A stretch of 64,000 nt of DNA from Scleroderma bovista (taxonomy: Eukaryota; Basidiomycota; Agaricomycetes; Boletales; Sclerodermataceae), in contig JAYMGJ010000135.1 of the NCBI GenBank assembly GCA_037178675.1, forward strand, positions 54,393 through 118,392. Reading direction: 5' to 3'. Numbering within the stretch: the stretch's first letter is position 1; each line of letters starts with the position of its first letter. The notes below the pieces were generated by a model, which saw only the letters and a list, made by a program, of their open reading frames with translations, had not been told where the DNA came from and searched no databases. This document shows positions 24,334-34,975 of this stretch, in pieces. The translations under genes and the position numbers were made by a program.

Positions 24334-25981
24334 TCAACCGAATCCCACTGAATCTGCATCTTCGTCTACAAACTCCCACCCCTCCTCTTCTATGATTTGA
24401 TTACGCCGCTGGGGTGAATACACATCATACTCACGATCACCGGTTGGGGTACTTGGGGAGCGTGAGCTTCCATCGTGCCTTAAGTTGGCACGCGGCCGTC
24501 CTCGTACAGCGGGCATTGCAATCGTTGCTTGCAGAAGGTGGGCAAAGTCAAGGGAAAAGGCGGGGGGTGTTGGCGGAGGGAGGAGAGGTGTTGTTGCATG
24601 CGAACGGCTGTTCTCACGAGGCGTGACAGGAAGAATGTAACGCACAAGAAACGAAGTATTAAGGAATACGATGTTGTTGAAGTCAAGAGGGTACTCACCG
24701 ACCCAATTCCCCGCTACAGCACATTGCCCACAAATTGGATAATGCATCACCTGCTTGCGAAAGGGGGATCTCAACGCCTTGGGTATAAGCAAGGTAACAG
24801 ACATTGTATAATAGCATCGCAAATGCTGTAGTAAAAGATGCCTGGTTTTGCGATATGGATGGAGCTAAGGATACGGTTGACGCGGACAATGTCGAAGAGA
24901 CGGGAGTGGGAAGTTGGAGAGTAGACGATGGTGACGACGTGGGCGAAGTGGGTGATGGTGCTCTCGTTGATCCTGAAGGCGATAAATGTAAAGGGTGCTT
25001 GAAGGTCCATCTGTTCAGGTTTATATCAACGTCGTGCAGGAAGGAGCAAAGCACAACTGACTTTGCCCAGCTACCAGATTCACCACCACGACCAGCTCCG
25101 ATCCATGGCTGGCCAACTCCAAAACGTCCCCCGCTCCATACTATTTCAAACGGTAGCTTCACGCCAAGGTAGAATGCTAGCAAACCCAGAAAATGTATTG
25201 TAGATGTCAACACTGCATTGATGTGTTCTAGAGGATAACCTGGATGGATCGTGATATTAAATTGAACACATGATAATAAGGAAGACAAACGTCGAATATC
25301 CCCTGGTACCGGTAGGACAAGTCCACCGACGGTCCATTCCCCACGTGCCCCTGCGCGAGCGCCCAGGGCTGGTCTACCACCAACCTCAACTACACTGAAC
25401 ACTTCAACAAGTTCTTGGACAAGTCCACCTCGCGCCCGTGCAAGCGCGTTGGAAAGTGCATGCAATGCCTGGGTCTCTTGCGCCAATGGACCGTCGAGGG
25501 GCGGCTCAGATAGGAGACGCACTGCTGAGAGTGTACGCCGGCGGGCTGCAAGAGACTCGCGCAGAAGTCGTGCACGATCGCGCCCTACAAATAGTAAAGT
25601 AACACCAGTTTGAGCCCGACAGGACGAGTGGTAACGATGAGCAATAAAATCCACAGGTGTAAGAAACCACTGACTGGCTTCGTTGTCCCGCTTTAGCCGT
25701 CCTAGGCCATCTGCCAGTTCTTCTGCTCTGCGATGGGCAGACGCCAGCCCCGCTCGAGCCAAACGTGCTGTTTCAATTGATCGAAGCGCTCGTGTTGCCC
25801 GTGCGACCTGATCATCGCGGTCCTTAGCAAAATGGTGGGTTTGGCGACGGAAGTCACGAAGGCTGAGACAATACCATGAAGCTCAGAAGGGTATAATGGC
25901 AATGCAAACGACGTACTGATTTCTTATACAATTTTCACAATAAAACTGTCGCTGTCTCAGCTCGCAATTCGTGCACTCCAT
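24334..25981 (-). CDS. ATG14: Autophagy protein ATG14 (PI3-kinase complex I subunit; UVRAG/Atg14 family)
   Basis: Starts MECTNCELRQRQFYCENC at 25981, the N-terminal double C-x2-C motif characteristic of Atg14/Barkor. A short first exon splices (donor GTACGT near 25916, acceptor near 25867) into a helical, coiled-coil-like stretch (HLRDFRRQTHHFAKDRD and onward). The conserved core lies in 25500-25050: LVLPVPGDIRRLSSLL, LGLLAFYLGVKLPFEIVWSG and RFGVGQPWIGAG. The C-terminal exon ends GWEFVDEDADSVGFG. Atg14 targets the Vps34-Vps15-Atg6 lipid kinase to the autophagosome site. The UVRAG/Vps38 alternative is less likely given the Cys motif. A decayed duplicate of its 5' portion lies at 30720-31230. 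Confidence 0.85.
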
Positions 25982-26239
25982 TGGCGTCTGTCTGACATCG
26001 TCATGCGTAAGTTTGTCGTTGATTCTGGGTACATCATATTCACTGCTTATGTAATAAGAGGGTTATTTACTCAGTCTCAGGACATAAATTGAATAGCAGA
26101 GACCGCTACAAGCAAACGATATTGCTATAAAACGCGGTGCCATAAGGCCGGAGGAGTGTAACGTATTTGGTCATTTATGGTACTATATAGCGATCGAGTG
26201 TAGGGGGTCTTGTTGGGTACCCGCCGAGGGGTGACCTGA
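25982..26239. other. ATG14 promoter region
   Basis: Upstream sequence of ATG14. Its first ~80 bp resemble 31166-31230, upstream of the ATG14 pseudogene. Nothing else is recognised. Confidence 0.45.
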
Positions 26240-26885
26240 TTGCGTGTTAAATAGGTTCGTCCGATGGTAATGAACATGTCCTAGAAAGTGGGGGATGAGT
26301 TGGTGTAATGTGTATGTTATGCTGGAGGTACCTCGGATAGGTAGGGAGTTTTTTTTTTTGAACGAGTCGGTGATGCGGAGGAATTCTATTAAAGCTTCGG
26401 TGCCGAGGACATATGAAGTGACAAGATCTTCTGAGGCGTCCTAGATGACACGGCGTCAATTTTCATATGTTGAGTAGGTGGCTAGGATGTGTCTTGCAAT
26501 TAGATTAGCTCACCGCAGGGAAGAACGATCTTCTGTTGGAACGTGCTTGTTGTAGTACTCGCCCATGAAGACGTGCCCTGTGTGGCACTGGATGAGTCGA
26601 CCATATATGTTGCGGGACACATGGGTGAAGTGTTCGCAAGGTTTCAGGGCCGGTGCGCGAACCTGTTGACTTGGAAGAATGCACTTAGGCGCTGGAGTTG
26701 GTTGCGCCACTCTGTTGTCCATGACCCGATGAGTTGTTGTCGAGATTAGGGTTTCTCGTGGGATAGCGGGGTGGGTGGGTTATCGGCCGTGATCTTTGTC
26801 GCCGCTTTTGCTAGGGCGTCTGCTCATTCATTCTCGGTGATACTGTTGTGGCCGGGCGCCAATAGATAGGGAATGCCTTTCAGAA
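26240..26885 (-). pseudogene. Non-LTR retrotransposon pol C-terminal fragment (RNase H and Cys/His tail)
   Basis: Read on the minus strand, the pieces fall in the order typical of a LINE pol C-terminus: YLLAPGHNSITENE then ADALAKAAT (end of an RNase H domain), GHVFMGEYYNKHVPTED with a following Cys-Gly-Glu, and YVLGTEALIEFLRITDSFKK (C-terminal tail). Stops and frame changes interrupt it. The stretch around CCCGCAACATATATGG recurs at 30440-30690 in the opposite orientation. It abuts the left arm of the inverted duplication. Confidence 0.65.
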
Positions 26886-26889
26886 GTAT

Positions 26890-27130
26890 CAGCACGTTGC
26901 TCGTCGTACTTGGATTGACAACCACGGGAACTCCCACCACATCTCTTCCTGCCCAAAAGCAACCGACAACATCAGATCTTGCTGCTCTCATCGCAGTTGT
27001 ATCCGTATTCTTGATGATCCAGCTATTGGATTCAAGCGGAATAAATGGCGAGAGCATGTGTACCTTGTCTTGCATGCAATTTAACATCGTTCTGCTCGTT
27101 GGTTCCCTTGTCTACCGTGTCCAGCAGGGT
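26890..27130 (+). pseudogene. Decayed small membrane-protein-like frame (left arm)
   Basis: Frame with KQPTTSDLAALIAVVSVFLMI followed by a second hydrophobic run (MQFNIVLLVGSL). The right arm has the counterpart EQPTTTNVAIIIAAVSVFSVI and SIVLLVGFFF (34975-34730, minus). Shared hydrophobic pattern between diverged copies hints at a former protein with two membrane segments. The family is not recognised and no complete frame survives. Confidence 0.35.
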
Positions 27131-27449
27131 TGTTGTTTGATTGACTCAGTAATCGCTATTGTCTTTGTGGCCGTTGAGATGACCAGGTGGGTGAGGGACT
27201 TCGCGGGAATTGTCAGCGGCAGACAAATCTTGGAGGAAATAATTTCAGAAAGTCATTCGGGGGGACAAAGGGTAAATGGATGTACTTACTGTCTAGGTGG
27301 CACTCGCAGCAGTGGGAGGAGCGTGCATACAGTACGAAATTCAATTTGATTTGTACTCCGACTCAGCCCACCACCAGCGACATGAAAGTCGAGGCCAGTT
27401 AAAGGCTAGTCGTGCATTGACTATTAGTACATTTTTTTTACCCGCGCCA

Positions 27450-27770
27450 AAAAAATGTGCTCCGTGGCTCAGCAGTTGCCAGATCACTTCGGTTACGAAG
27501 AGGACAACAAGCACCTCCCAATTTATCCAGTCATTTTGGTGGAAGGGTGGTACCCGCCACCAACCGCTATCCTCTGGGGTCCACTAATGCAGGTAGGACA
27601 GACGCCACCGACACACCCATTGGTTGTGCTCTCGTGTCCTTCCACTCCGTGGATAGATATTTGTGCACCGAACCCGAGAGAGTACGCATGTTCGCTCTCC
27701 TGTATTTACCTTCGTGCCAGTCTCATATCCTTTCGTATCTTCCCCCAGAACTGATGCGTAGCGAGTAACC
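27450..27770 (+). pseudogene. Second decayed frame of the left arm
   Basis: Contains VAQQLPDHFGYEEDNKH and NAGRTDATDTPIGCALV. The right arm has VALQLPDHLGYKEHNNY and NAGRSDATDTPIRVLL at 34300-33945 (minus). Similarity is preserved in different frames along its length, so this is probably a fossil. Family unknown. Confidence 0.35.
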
Positions 27771-27829
27771 GCCGTTGCATACAGCTTCTCTATCAATTCG
27801 TTTCATTCATACGCCCGCGACTGTCGTGC

Positions 27830-28900
27830 TCTGTAGCCAAGCAACGCCAGCCATTCGTCTGGAAGCTCTCGTTGAATTTGGTGTGAGCCACTGGTCCCCT
27901 TGAGTGTCAGGTGATTCGTCGCCACTCTTTATCTATGCAAGGTGGGGGAAGGGAGGTCAATTGACAGCATGCTGCGAGAGTCCCGCGCACTACCCACCAA
28001 GTTGACCATCACAAGTGCGTTTTTTTCTTTGATAGATTTTCCAAGACACTCAGAGAGACATCGTCAGGATGTCTAGTACCACCCGACCTCTAAAGAAGGT
28101 ATTCAATTTGTCAATTCGTTTCATGCCTGCGCTCCCAGGCGCAGTGGCTGGTAGGCTCTGAAGCCAAGCAACACTAGAATAGGCCAGCCATTCGTCTGGA
28201 GGCTCTCGGTATTATTGAACTCGGTGAGCCATTGGTCACCGACTGTTAAGGTGGGGTGATTCATCACCCCCCTTTATCTCTGGAACATAGGTTATGTATC
28301 TCTGAGTTTATGGCAAATCTTTCCAGGAAAGACGCACCTGCCATGTGATGGACAACTTGGTGGGTAGTGCACTTGACTACCTTGCCAATTGACTTTCCTC
28401 AGCGATCCTCGTTATTGGGATGTATGCCACCCCATCCCCTAAGCAAATTTACCATTCAATGCTCGATGATTTTCTGTCAATTCGTTCCATGCACACGCTC
28501 CCAGGCACAGTGGCCGTTGGCCGCTGTAGCCAAGGAACTCCAGAATGGGCCAGCCATTCATCCGAATCGGTATGATTGAAATCGGTTTGAGCCACTGGTC
28601 ACCTTGAGTGACCGTTAAGACCCCTTTATCTATGGAAAGTTATGCAAACTATTCGTGAGATTAGGGTCACTGAGGGGATGCTACGAGAGTCAGGTGCATT
28701 ACCCACAAAGTTGTCCATCACATGGCAGGTGCGTTTTTTCCTAGAAAGATTTGCCAAGAGACTCAGTGATACATCGTCAGGATATATGCCAGCACCCCCA
28801 AACAAGCTCAGTATTCGGTGTCCAATCTTTCTTCTGTTCTGAGTGTGTATCCCTCTTGATAACATCCCGAGTGTCTTGGTCGGTGCACGTTCCACGGTCC
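27830..28900 (+). repeat. Three degenerate ~350 bp tandem repeats (left arm)
   Basis: Units recur near 27849, 28187 and 28552, each with AGCCATTCGTCTGGA or a close variant, then a ..TGAGCCA.TGGTCACC.. block and CTTTATCTATGG, and later a block like TTGCCAAGAGACTCAG followed by CATCGTCAGGAT. Spacing is 338 and 365 bp. The same units occur inverted at 33050-33850. Confidence 0.7.
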
Positions 28901-29825
28901 CATTTGTTTTCTTGTTATCGCTGTCCAGTCTATCATCGAACGGTTTCTCAAAAATTTCGGGTGCATCTGGTGCAACATCCCTCCATAATACATTGACCAG
29001 ATGTCATGATGCCATCCTGGGTGCACCTACTCATAGCATCAGTTGAGCATCAGTTGATATGCTCCGAGCTGGTGTTTTGCAGCCTACTGTTGGGTTCATG
29101 GGTAATAGTATGCCTTTCTTCGCGTATACCCCTTGACGGCTGTTGGCTACGATTGCCGCACGAATTGGGCACCGGGATCGTTCTATGAGGCCGTTCGTCG
29201 AGTCTGGGAAAAGTGTTCCAGGGCTTTGGGAACAGTGACGAATGTTTAGGGAAGTCAAGCATTCGCGAGAAATAAAGTCGCCACTAGACGCTGGAGGTAC
29301 TATAAATCGAGTGTAGTCAAGGCTTCTGCCCTACATGTCCCTGCGTTTCCTGACCCACCCACGAGCGGACTCTGTCTGTCGACGTCGATTTCTTGGGATG
29401 ACCCCCCTCAAATGATCAATCACGCACACTGGCAATGCTCTGGGTCCTTTTCTTCGAAGTCCCGCCACCCAAGGAACCTTGGGATATGTGGAAAAGAAAA
29501 GTCGGCAGAAGGACGCTCATTGCTGTCCTCGTAGTGGCGCCCAGGGTTATTCAACAAGTGCGCTTCCACTCGGGAAGTAATTCCTCTCGAACGAGCCACG
29601 TGTGGCAACAGACCAGACCGTGCATCGACAGATGGCTTGCCTGGCGTCGTTGCACTGCCTTTTGAAATTCCCCCGACGCAGCGTATAAAGAAAGGGAGAT
29701 GCGGAGGTCTGGTCACTCAGCTTCTCTTTCTCTGCCTCTTGCTATGCTTCCCGTTGGGCATTACCTTGGTGGCCATTACGCTGGTGGTGTCCCGCCTGCC
29801 AATGTGTTTTGGTTGGTTTATTGAC
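28901..29825. other. Left arm, non-coding part upstream of the zinc-finger gene
   Basis: Alignable with 31864-32790 in reverse. It holds the presumed promoter and leader of the C2H2 gene; a frame around 29754 (MLPVGHYLGGHYAGG) just before that gene is similar in both arms and could be a first exon. No other gene is seen. Confidence 0.45.
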
Positions 29826-30387
29826 ATGGATTCTACGAGGCTCGCTCATATACTTCCCCAATACAGCCCTGAAGAACAGCCCACGCCCACCCCAGAGCCC
29901 TCTACCAGATTCGGACAAATTATCCAAAGCGTCCAGCAATGCCTCGAACAGCCGGTCCAGGGTGTCGAAAACATGGAGTCCATTCATCAAGCATCGAATG
30001 AATGGCCAGAAACAATTGTGTACGTCTATGCTGCGCATTTCTTTGTCATGTTTGCTTATGATGGACAGTGGTACACCTGAAGAAGTGGAGTGTTGCTGGA
30101 AGGTGGACAACTATAGATGCGGGAAGATACTCCAAGAAGCTCGCCTAGGGGCTCATCTTGCTACCGACCATGACGCATGTGGCCCAGACACTAGAAGGCT
30201 GATTTGCATGTGGATTGTTCCGACAAAGGACGGTTCGCTAAGTCTGTGCGGTGCAGGCTTCAGGCGGGATAACCTGAAGCGACACATGACGATCCACTTG
30301 GGCAACCAGAAATACGAATGCCCTATCTGCAAGCGCACTTACTCCCGTGCTGATACTTTGAAAGGTCACTATAAAAAATTCCATTGA
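29826..30387 (+). CDS. C2H2 zinc-finger protein, copy A
   Basis: Two exons, 29826-30019 and 30069-30387, split by a 49 nt intron (GTACGT...GACAG), give 170 residues. Three zinc fingers fill the C-terminal half: an atypical first finger (ECCW...RCGKIL...HLATDH), a second with a long Cys spacing (CMWIVPTKDGSLSLCGAGF...HMTIH), and a classical third (CPICKRTYSRADTLKGHYKKFH, C-x2-C-x12-H-x4-H). The first two resemble GLI/ZIC-type fingers. The N-terminal half is Pro/Gln/Ser-rich. Probable DNA-binding regulator; targets unknown. It lies at the inner end of the left arm and faces copy B. The start could lie further upstream (29754) if another intron exists. Confidence 0.72.
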
Positions 30388-30439
30388 TATATTCCTGTAC
30401 TCTACGTTACCTTTTCTCATTTCCTATTTATCTCTATCC

Positions 30440-30690
30440 CGCAACATATATGGACGACTTATCAGATACTGTACAGGTCACGCCTTCATGGGCGAGTACT
30501 ACAGCCCTAACAGAAAGCTGTTATTTTCCGTGCGGTGAACCAATCCAATCGCGGGACCACATCCTAGCCATCTGCCTCAGTAAGTGGAAATCAACGCCAT
30601 ATCGGCGTCATCTGAAGTCGAAGGGAATGGAACGCAAACTCACCGTGCATCAAGCCTGGAGCACAACAAGGCCCGGAGCCTCTGAACCGC
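30440..30690 (+). pseudogene. Non-LTR retrotransposon pol C-terminal scrap, opposite orientation
   Basis: Nearly the same sequence as part of 26240-26885 but on the plus strand: CCCGCAACATATATGG, then GGGCGAGTACTACA, then a Cys-Gly-Glu-His-Cys knuckle (CYFPCGEPIQSRDHILAIC). It begins where homology between the two inverted arms ends, so it marks a breakpoint. Confidence 0.6.
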
Positions 30691-30719
30691 ACACTTGTGA
30701 ATTGTGCGTGCAGGCAATG

Positions 30720-31230
30720 ACATGTCAGCGGGCACTTTGGAGCGAAGCAATGATGCATGTGAGGCTGCAAGTAATTGTACTCTACGAGCAGAAAATTAAT
30801 GACAGCTGCAGCCAGACACAACCAATGGTAAAGATAGGCAATAAAATACACGGGTGCAAGATTGAACCCACCAACTAGCTTCGTTGACCCGCCTTAACCG
30901 TCCTTCTGCTCTACGGTGCGCAGATACCAGCCCTGCGCGAGCCAAACGCGCCGGTTCAATTGATCGGAGCGCTCGTGTTGTCCGAGTGCCTGGTCATCAT
31001 GGTCCTTAGCAAAATGGTGGGTTTGGCGACGGAGGTCGCAAAGGCTGAGACAATACCCGGAGACTCAAAGGGTACAATGGCAAAGCAAACAATATAAATA
31101 GTTCTCGCAACGAAATTGTCGTTGTCTTAGCTCGCAGTTCGTACACTCCACTGGCGTCTGTCTGACAAGGTCCCGAGTACAAGTTCGTTTGATCCGTTCA
31201 GTTCCACTCTTATAGTATAAGGTTGCAATA
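30720..31230 (-). pseudogene. Truncated ATG14 pseudogene (5' part)
   Basis: Minus-strand copy of the first exon, first intron and start of the second exon of ATG14 (functional copy at 25981). VECTNCELRQRQFRCEN at about 31160-31110 replaces the authentic N-terminus; the ATG is GTG and the second C-x2-C pair is broken (NYLYC). Blocks such as TCCTTAGCAAAATGGTGGGTTTGG are shared exactly. Homology stops near 30720, so the core domain is missing. Intron sequence is retained, so it arose by DNA duplication and not by retrotransposition. Confidence 0.82.
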
Positions 31231-31295
31231 CAGCGGATTTCCCTAGCAGATAAATAGGTAAAGTTCAAAGAGGTATTGTAGAGTATAGGAAGATA

Positions 31296-31863
31296 TCAAT
31301 GGAATTTTTTATAGTGACCTTTCAAAGTATCAGCACGGGAGTAGGTGCGCTTGCAGATAGAGCATTCGTATTTCTGGTTGCCCAAATGGATCGCCATGTG
31401 TCGCTTCAGATTATCCCGCCTGAAGCTTGCACCGCACAGACTTTGCGAGCCGTCTTTTGTCAGAATAATCCACATGCAGATCAGCCGTCTAGTGTCTGCA
31501 CCGCATGCGTCATGGTCGGCAGCAAGATGAGGTCCTAGGTCAGCTTCCGGGAGTATCTTCCCGCATCTATGTTTGTCCACCCTCCAGCAACACTCCACTT
31601 CGTCAGGTGTACCACTGTCCGTCATAAGCAACCATGACAAACAAACGCGCAGCATGGGCGTACACAGTTGTTTCGTGCCATTCTCCTGATGCTTGATGAG
31701 CGAAATCCATGTTTTCGACACCCCGGACTGGCTGTTCGAGGCATTGCTGAGAGCTATGGGTAAATTGCTGGAATCTGGAGCCAGGTTCTGGGGTGAGCTG
31801 CGGCTCTTCTTGAGGCCTGTAGTTGGGGGGCCAAGTTTCATGAGTAAGTCCCGCAAAATCCAT
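31296..31863 (-). CDS. C2H2 zinc-finger protein, copy B
   Basis: Exons 31863-31664 and 31614-31296 with a 49 nt intron at the same place as in copy A give 172 residues. The fingers are nearly unchanged from copy A (HLAADH, CMWIILTKDGSQSLCGASF, CSICKRTYSRADTLKGHYKKFH), whereas the N-terminal half has diverged more. Reading straight through the intron also gives an open frame that extends 5' to 32114, so an unspliced 272-codon product is possible. It faces copy A tail to tail, with the ATG14 pseudogene between them. Confidence 0.72.
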
Positions 31864-33049
31864 GTCAATGACACCAACCAAAACACAGTGGCAACTGGGA
31901 CGCCACCAGGGAAATGGCCACCAGGGTACTGTTCAACGGGAAGCATGGCAAAAGGTAGAAAATGAGACGCTGAGTGACCAGAACTCCGACGTCCCTTTTC
32001 TTTATACGCTGCGTAGGGGAAAATATCAGAAAGCCGTGCAACGACGCCAGGCAAGCCATCTGTCGATGCACGGTTTAATCTGTTGTCACACGTGGCTCTT
32101 TTGAGAGGAATCACTTCCTATGAGTAGAAGCGCACCTGTTGAATAACTCGGGACGCCACTACAAGGACAGTAATGAGCGTCCCTCTACCAACTTTTCTTT
32201 TCCGCACATGCACAAAGGTTCCTTGCGTAGGGGGTTCGAAGAAAAGGGTCCGGAGCATTGCCAGTGTGATTGATCATTGGGGGGGGGGGGGGGTCATGTA
32301 GGTAGAATTACAGAGGTCCACAGGCGCAGAATCCGCTTGTAGGGGGTCAGAAAATGCAGGGAAGGGACACATAGGGCAAACGCCTTGACCACACTCAATT
32401 TATCATACTTCCAGCGTCTAGTAGCGATTTTTTTTTCTCGCGACCGTTGACTTCCTTAACATTCGCCACTGTTCCCAGAGCCTTGGAGCATTTTTTCCAG
32501 ACTCGACGAACGGCCTCATGGAACGATACCAATATCTAATCCGTGCGGCAATCGTAGCGAACAGTTGTCAAGGGGTATATGCGAAAAAGGCACACCATTA
32601 CCCATGATCGCAACAGTAGGTTGAACACCAGCTCGCAGCATATCAACTGATGCTATGAGTAGGTGTTCCCCGGATGGCATCATGACCATCTGCCTAATGG
32701 ATTTGCAATGATGTCGAACAGTCCATGTGTGCGCGAAATTTCGGGGAAACCGCTCGATAATAGATTGGACAGGGATCACGAGAAACCAATGCGACTATGG
32801 AACGTGCACCAACCAAGAAACTCGGAATTCGTATCAGGAGAAATACGCACCTCAGAACAGGAGGCAAATCGAGTACCCAATGGTATATATCCTGGAAATA
32901 CACCTCTGAGTCTCTTGGCAAATCTTTCTAGGAAAAATGCACCTGCCATGTGATGGTCCGTGGACAATTTGGTGGGTAGTGCACCTGGCCCTCGTCCCTC
33001 AGTGATCCTAATACCCCAAATGTTTTGCATGACCTTCCATAGATAAAGG
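31864..33049. other. Right arm, non-coding part
   Basis: Promoter side of C2H2 copy B followed by diverged repeat sequence that aligns with 28870-29825 in reverse. No gene is seen. Confidence 0.45.
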
Positions 33050-33850
33050 GGTGCGAATCACCCTTAACGGCACTCAAGATGCTCACATCGAGTTCCATGA
33101 TCCACAGAGCCCGACAGCCATCGACCCTGCGAGCGGATGCATGAGACGAATTGACATAAGATTACAGAGCATCGAATACTAACTTTGATTATGGGTCGGG
33201 CGGTATATATCCCGATGACGATGTATCTGAGTCTCTTGGAAAATCTATCCAGGAAAAATGCACCCATGCCATGGACAGCTTGGTGGGTAGTGCATCTGAT
33301 TCTCGCAGCATCCTACAAATTGACTTCAACCCTCCAAGTAATTTGAATGGCCTTCCATAGCTTCCATAGATAAATGGGAGTGGCGAACCACCTTGACCGT
33401 CATCCAATGTGACAAACGGCTCACATCGAGTTCCATACTGAGAGCCTCCAGACGAATGGCTGGCCCGTTCTCGTGCTGCTTGGCTAAAGCCCAGCCACAC
33501 CCGCGAGCGCCCGCATGAAACAAAAGTTCAGAGCACCGAATATCAACATCGTTTAGTGATTTACATCCTGACGACGAGTTCTCTGAGTACCTTGGCGAGT
33601 TCTATCCAGGAAAATGGCACCTGCCAAGCGATGGACAACTTGGTGAGTAGTGCAACCGACTCTCGCAGTACCCTGCCAATAGCTTTAAAGACTGACTTCT
33701 TTCAGTCATCCTGACCACCTGAATAGTCTGTATGACCTTGCATAGATAAAGAAGGGTGACGAATCATCCCACCTTAACGGTCACTCAAGATGACCAGGAG
33801 CTCACACCGGGTTCAATGATGCTGAGAGCCTCCAGACGAATGGCTGGCCC
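33050..33850 (-). repeat. Three degenerate tandem repeats (right arm)
   Basis: Inverted counterparts of the left-arm units, with TCCAGACGAATGGCTGG near 33435-33455 and 33830-33850 and a weaker unit near 33115. Plus-strand peptide fragments such as DDDVSESLGKSIQEK and MDSLVGSASDSRSI recur from unit to unit, which may be a trace of a repeated coding module. Confidence 0.65.
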
Positions 33851-33944
33851 AGTCTAATATTGCTCGGCTCCAGAACCCAACAGCCACTGCGCCTGCGAGT
33901 GCATGCATGAAACGACTTGACAGAAAAGTTGTGTGCAACGGTGG

Positions 33945-34300
33945 TTAATCGCTACGTATGAGCCCTGGAGAAGGATGCGAGGGGATGAGGCTACGAAGGC
34001 AAACATAGAAGAGCAAACACACGTACTCTGCCGCGTTGGGCGCAAACCGTCGATTATCTATCCACGCAGCGCTTGAGGACCCACAAGAGCACAGCAAAAC
34101 CCTAATCGGTGTATCGGTGGCATCTGACCTGCCTGCATTGTCATGACCTCCGAGGATAGTGGGTGGGTTGTCTGCGAGAGTCGGGGGACCAGCTTCCACC
34201 GAAACTCATTGGATAGTTTGGGGATGTAGTTGTTGTGCTCCTTGTACCCGAGGTGATCTGGCAACTGGAGAGCCACGGGACACAAGGGCTTGCTTGTTTT
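33945..34300 (-). pseudogene. Decayed QLPDH frame (right arm)
   Basis: Counterpart of 27450-27770, with VALQLPDHLGYKEHNNY and NAGRSDATDTPIRVLL. The frames are offset relative to each other, so it is not translatable as one protein. Family unknown. Confidence 0.35.
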
Positions 34301-34729
34301 TTTTTGCACGGTTGAAAAAACGTACTGATAGTCTATGCACAACTAGCCTTGACTTTCGTGTCGTTTCAAGGGCGGTGGGCTGAGTCGGAGCTCGGAGTAC
34401 AAATGGAGTTGAATTCCGTATGGGTCGCTGACCAGAGTTTGTGCCCGACTTCCACGGTGCAAGTGCCACCTGGGCAGCAAGAATCCTTTGGTACATTCGT
34501 CTTCTGTCTCCCTGAAATGTCGTCCTGATTTATTTGTCTGCTGCTGATCCCGCAACATCCACCGTCAAAATTCCAGTCCCCCGCCCCCCCTGATCATCTC
34601 AACGTCTTCCCAACCACAAAGCAAGCCAATGACAATGGCGGTTACCGAGTCAACCCACCATCCGCCCCTTCAGACACGGTAGAAAAAGAAACCAACAAGC
34701 AGAACGATGCTGAGTGGCATGCAAGACAA

Positions 34730-34975
34730 GGTACACATACCCTCGCCATTCATGGTGCTTGAATTCAAGAGTCAGGCGAGCTGACTCCTTGGTGTCCAAA
34801 GCAGGATCACCGAGAATACGGATACAGCTGCAATAATGATAGCAACATTTGTTGTTGTCGGTTGTTCATGGGTAACAGGAGGTGGGAGGTCCTCGTGGCT
34901 ACCAATCCAAATACGGTGAGCAACTTGCCAATGCTCAGCCTGAGACATTCCTTTCGATTCTGCATTTGTGACCAC
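34730..34975 (-). pseudogene. Decayed small membrane-protein-like frame (right arm)
   Basis: Counterpart of 26890-27130. It retains EQPTTTNVAIIIAAVSVFSVI and, in another frame, SIVLLVGFFFYRV. It marks the outer end of the right arm. Confidence 0.35.

Larger units (their letters stand above)
26890..30440 (+). repeat. Left arm of a large inverted duplication
   Basis: Matches the reverse complement of about 31245-34965, base by base with many substitutions and small indels (I judge roughly three quarters identical). Anchors include 29280-29480 against 32200-32420, 29030-29240 against 32450-32665, and the C2H2 genes. Contents in order: a decayed small-membrane-protein-like frame, a second decayed frame (QLPDHFGYEEDN, 27450-27770), three ~350 bp tandem repeats, and a C2H2 gene. 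Confidence 0.85.
31245..34965 (-). repeat. Right arm of the large inverted duplication
   Basis: Inverted partner of 26890-30440. It keeps the order C2H2 gene, repeats, QLPDH frame, membrane-like frame, now read on the minus strand. It includes a run of 15 G at 32279-32293 where the left arm has ACCCCCCTC on the opposite strand. Confidence 0.85.

Noticed and set aside
24414..24831. Plus frames of 70-100 codons opposite the ATG14 3' part
   Set aside because: Opposite strand of the conserved ATG14 exons; no domain.
29754..29825. MLPVGHYLGGHYAGG as N-terminus of C2H2 copy A
   Set aside because: Needs an extra 35-40 nt intron, shorter than others here; retained only as an alternative start.
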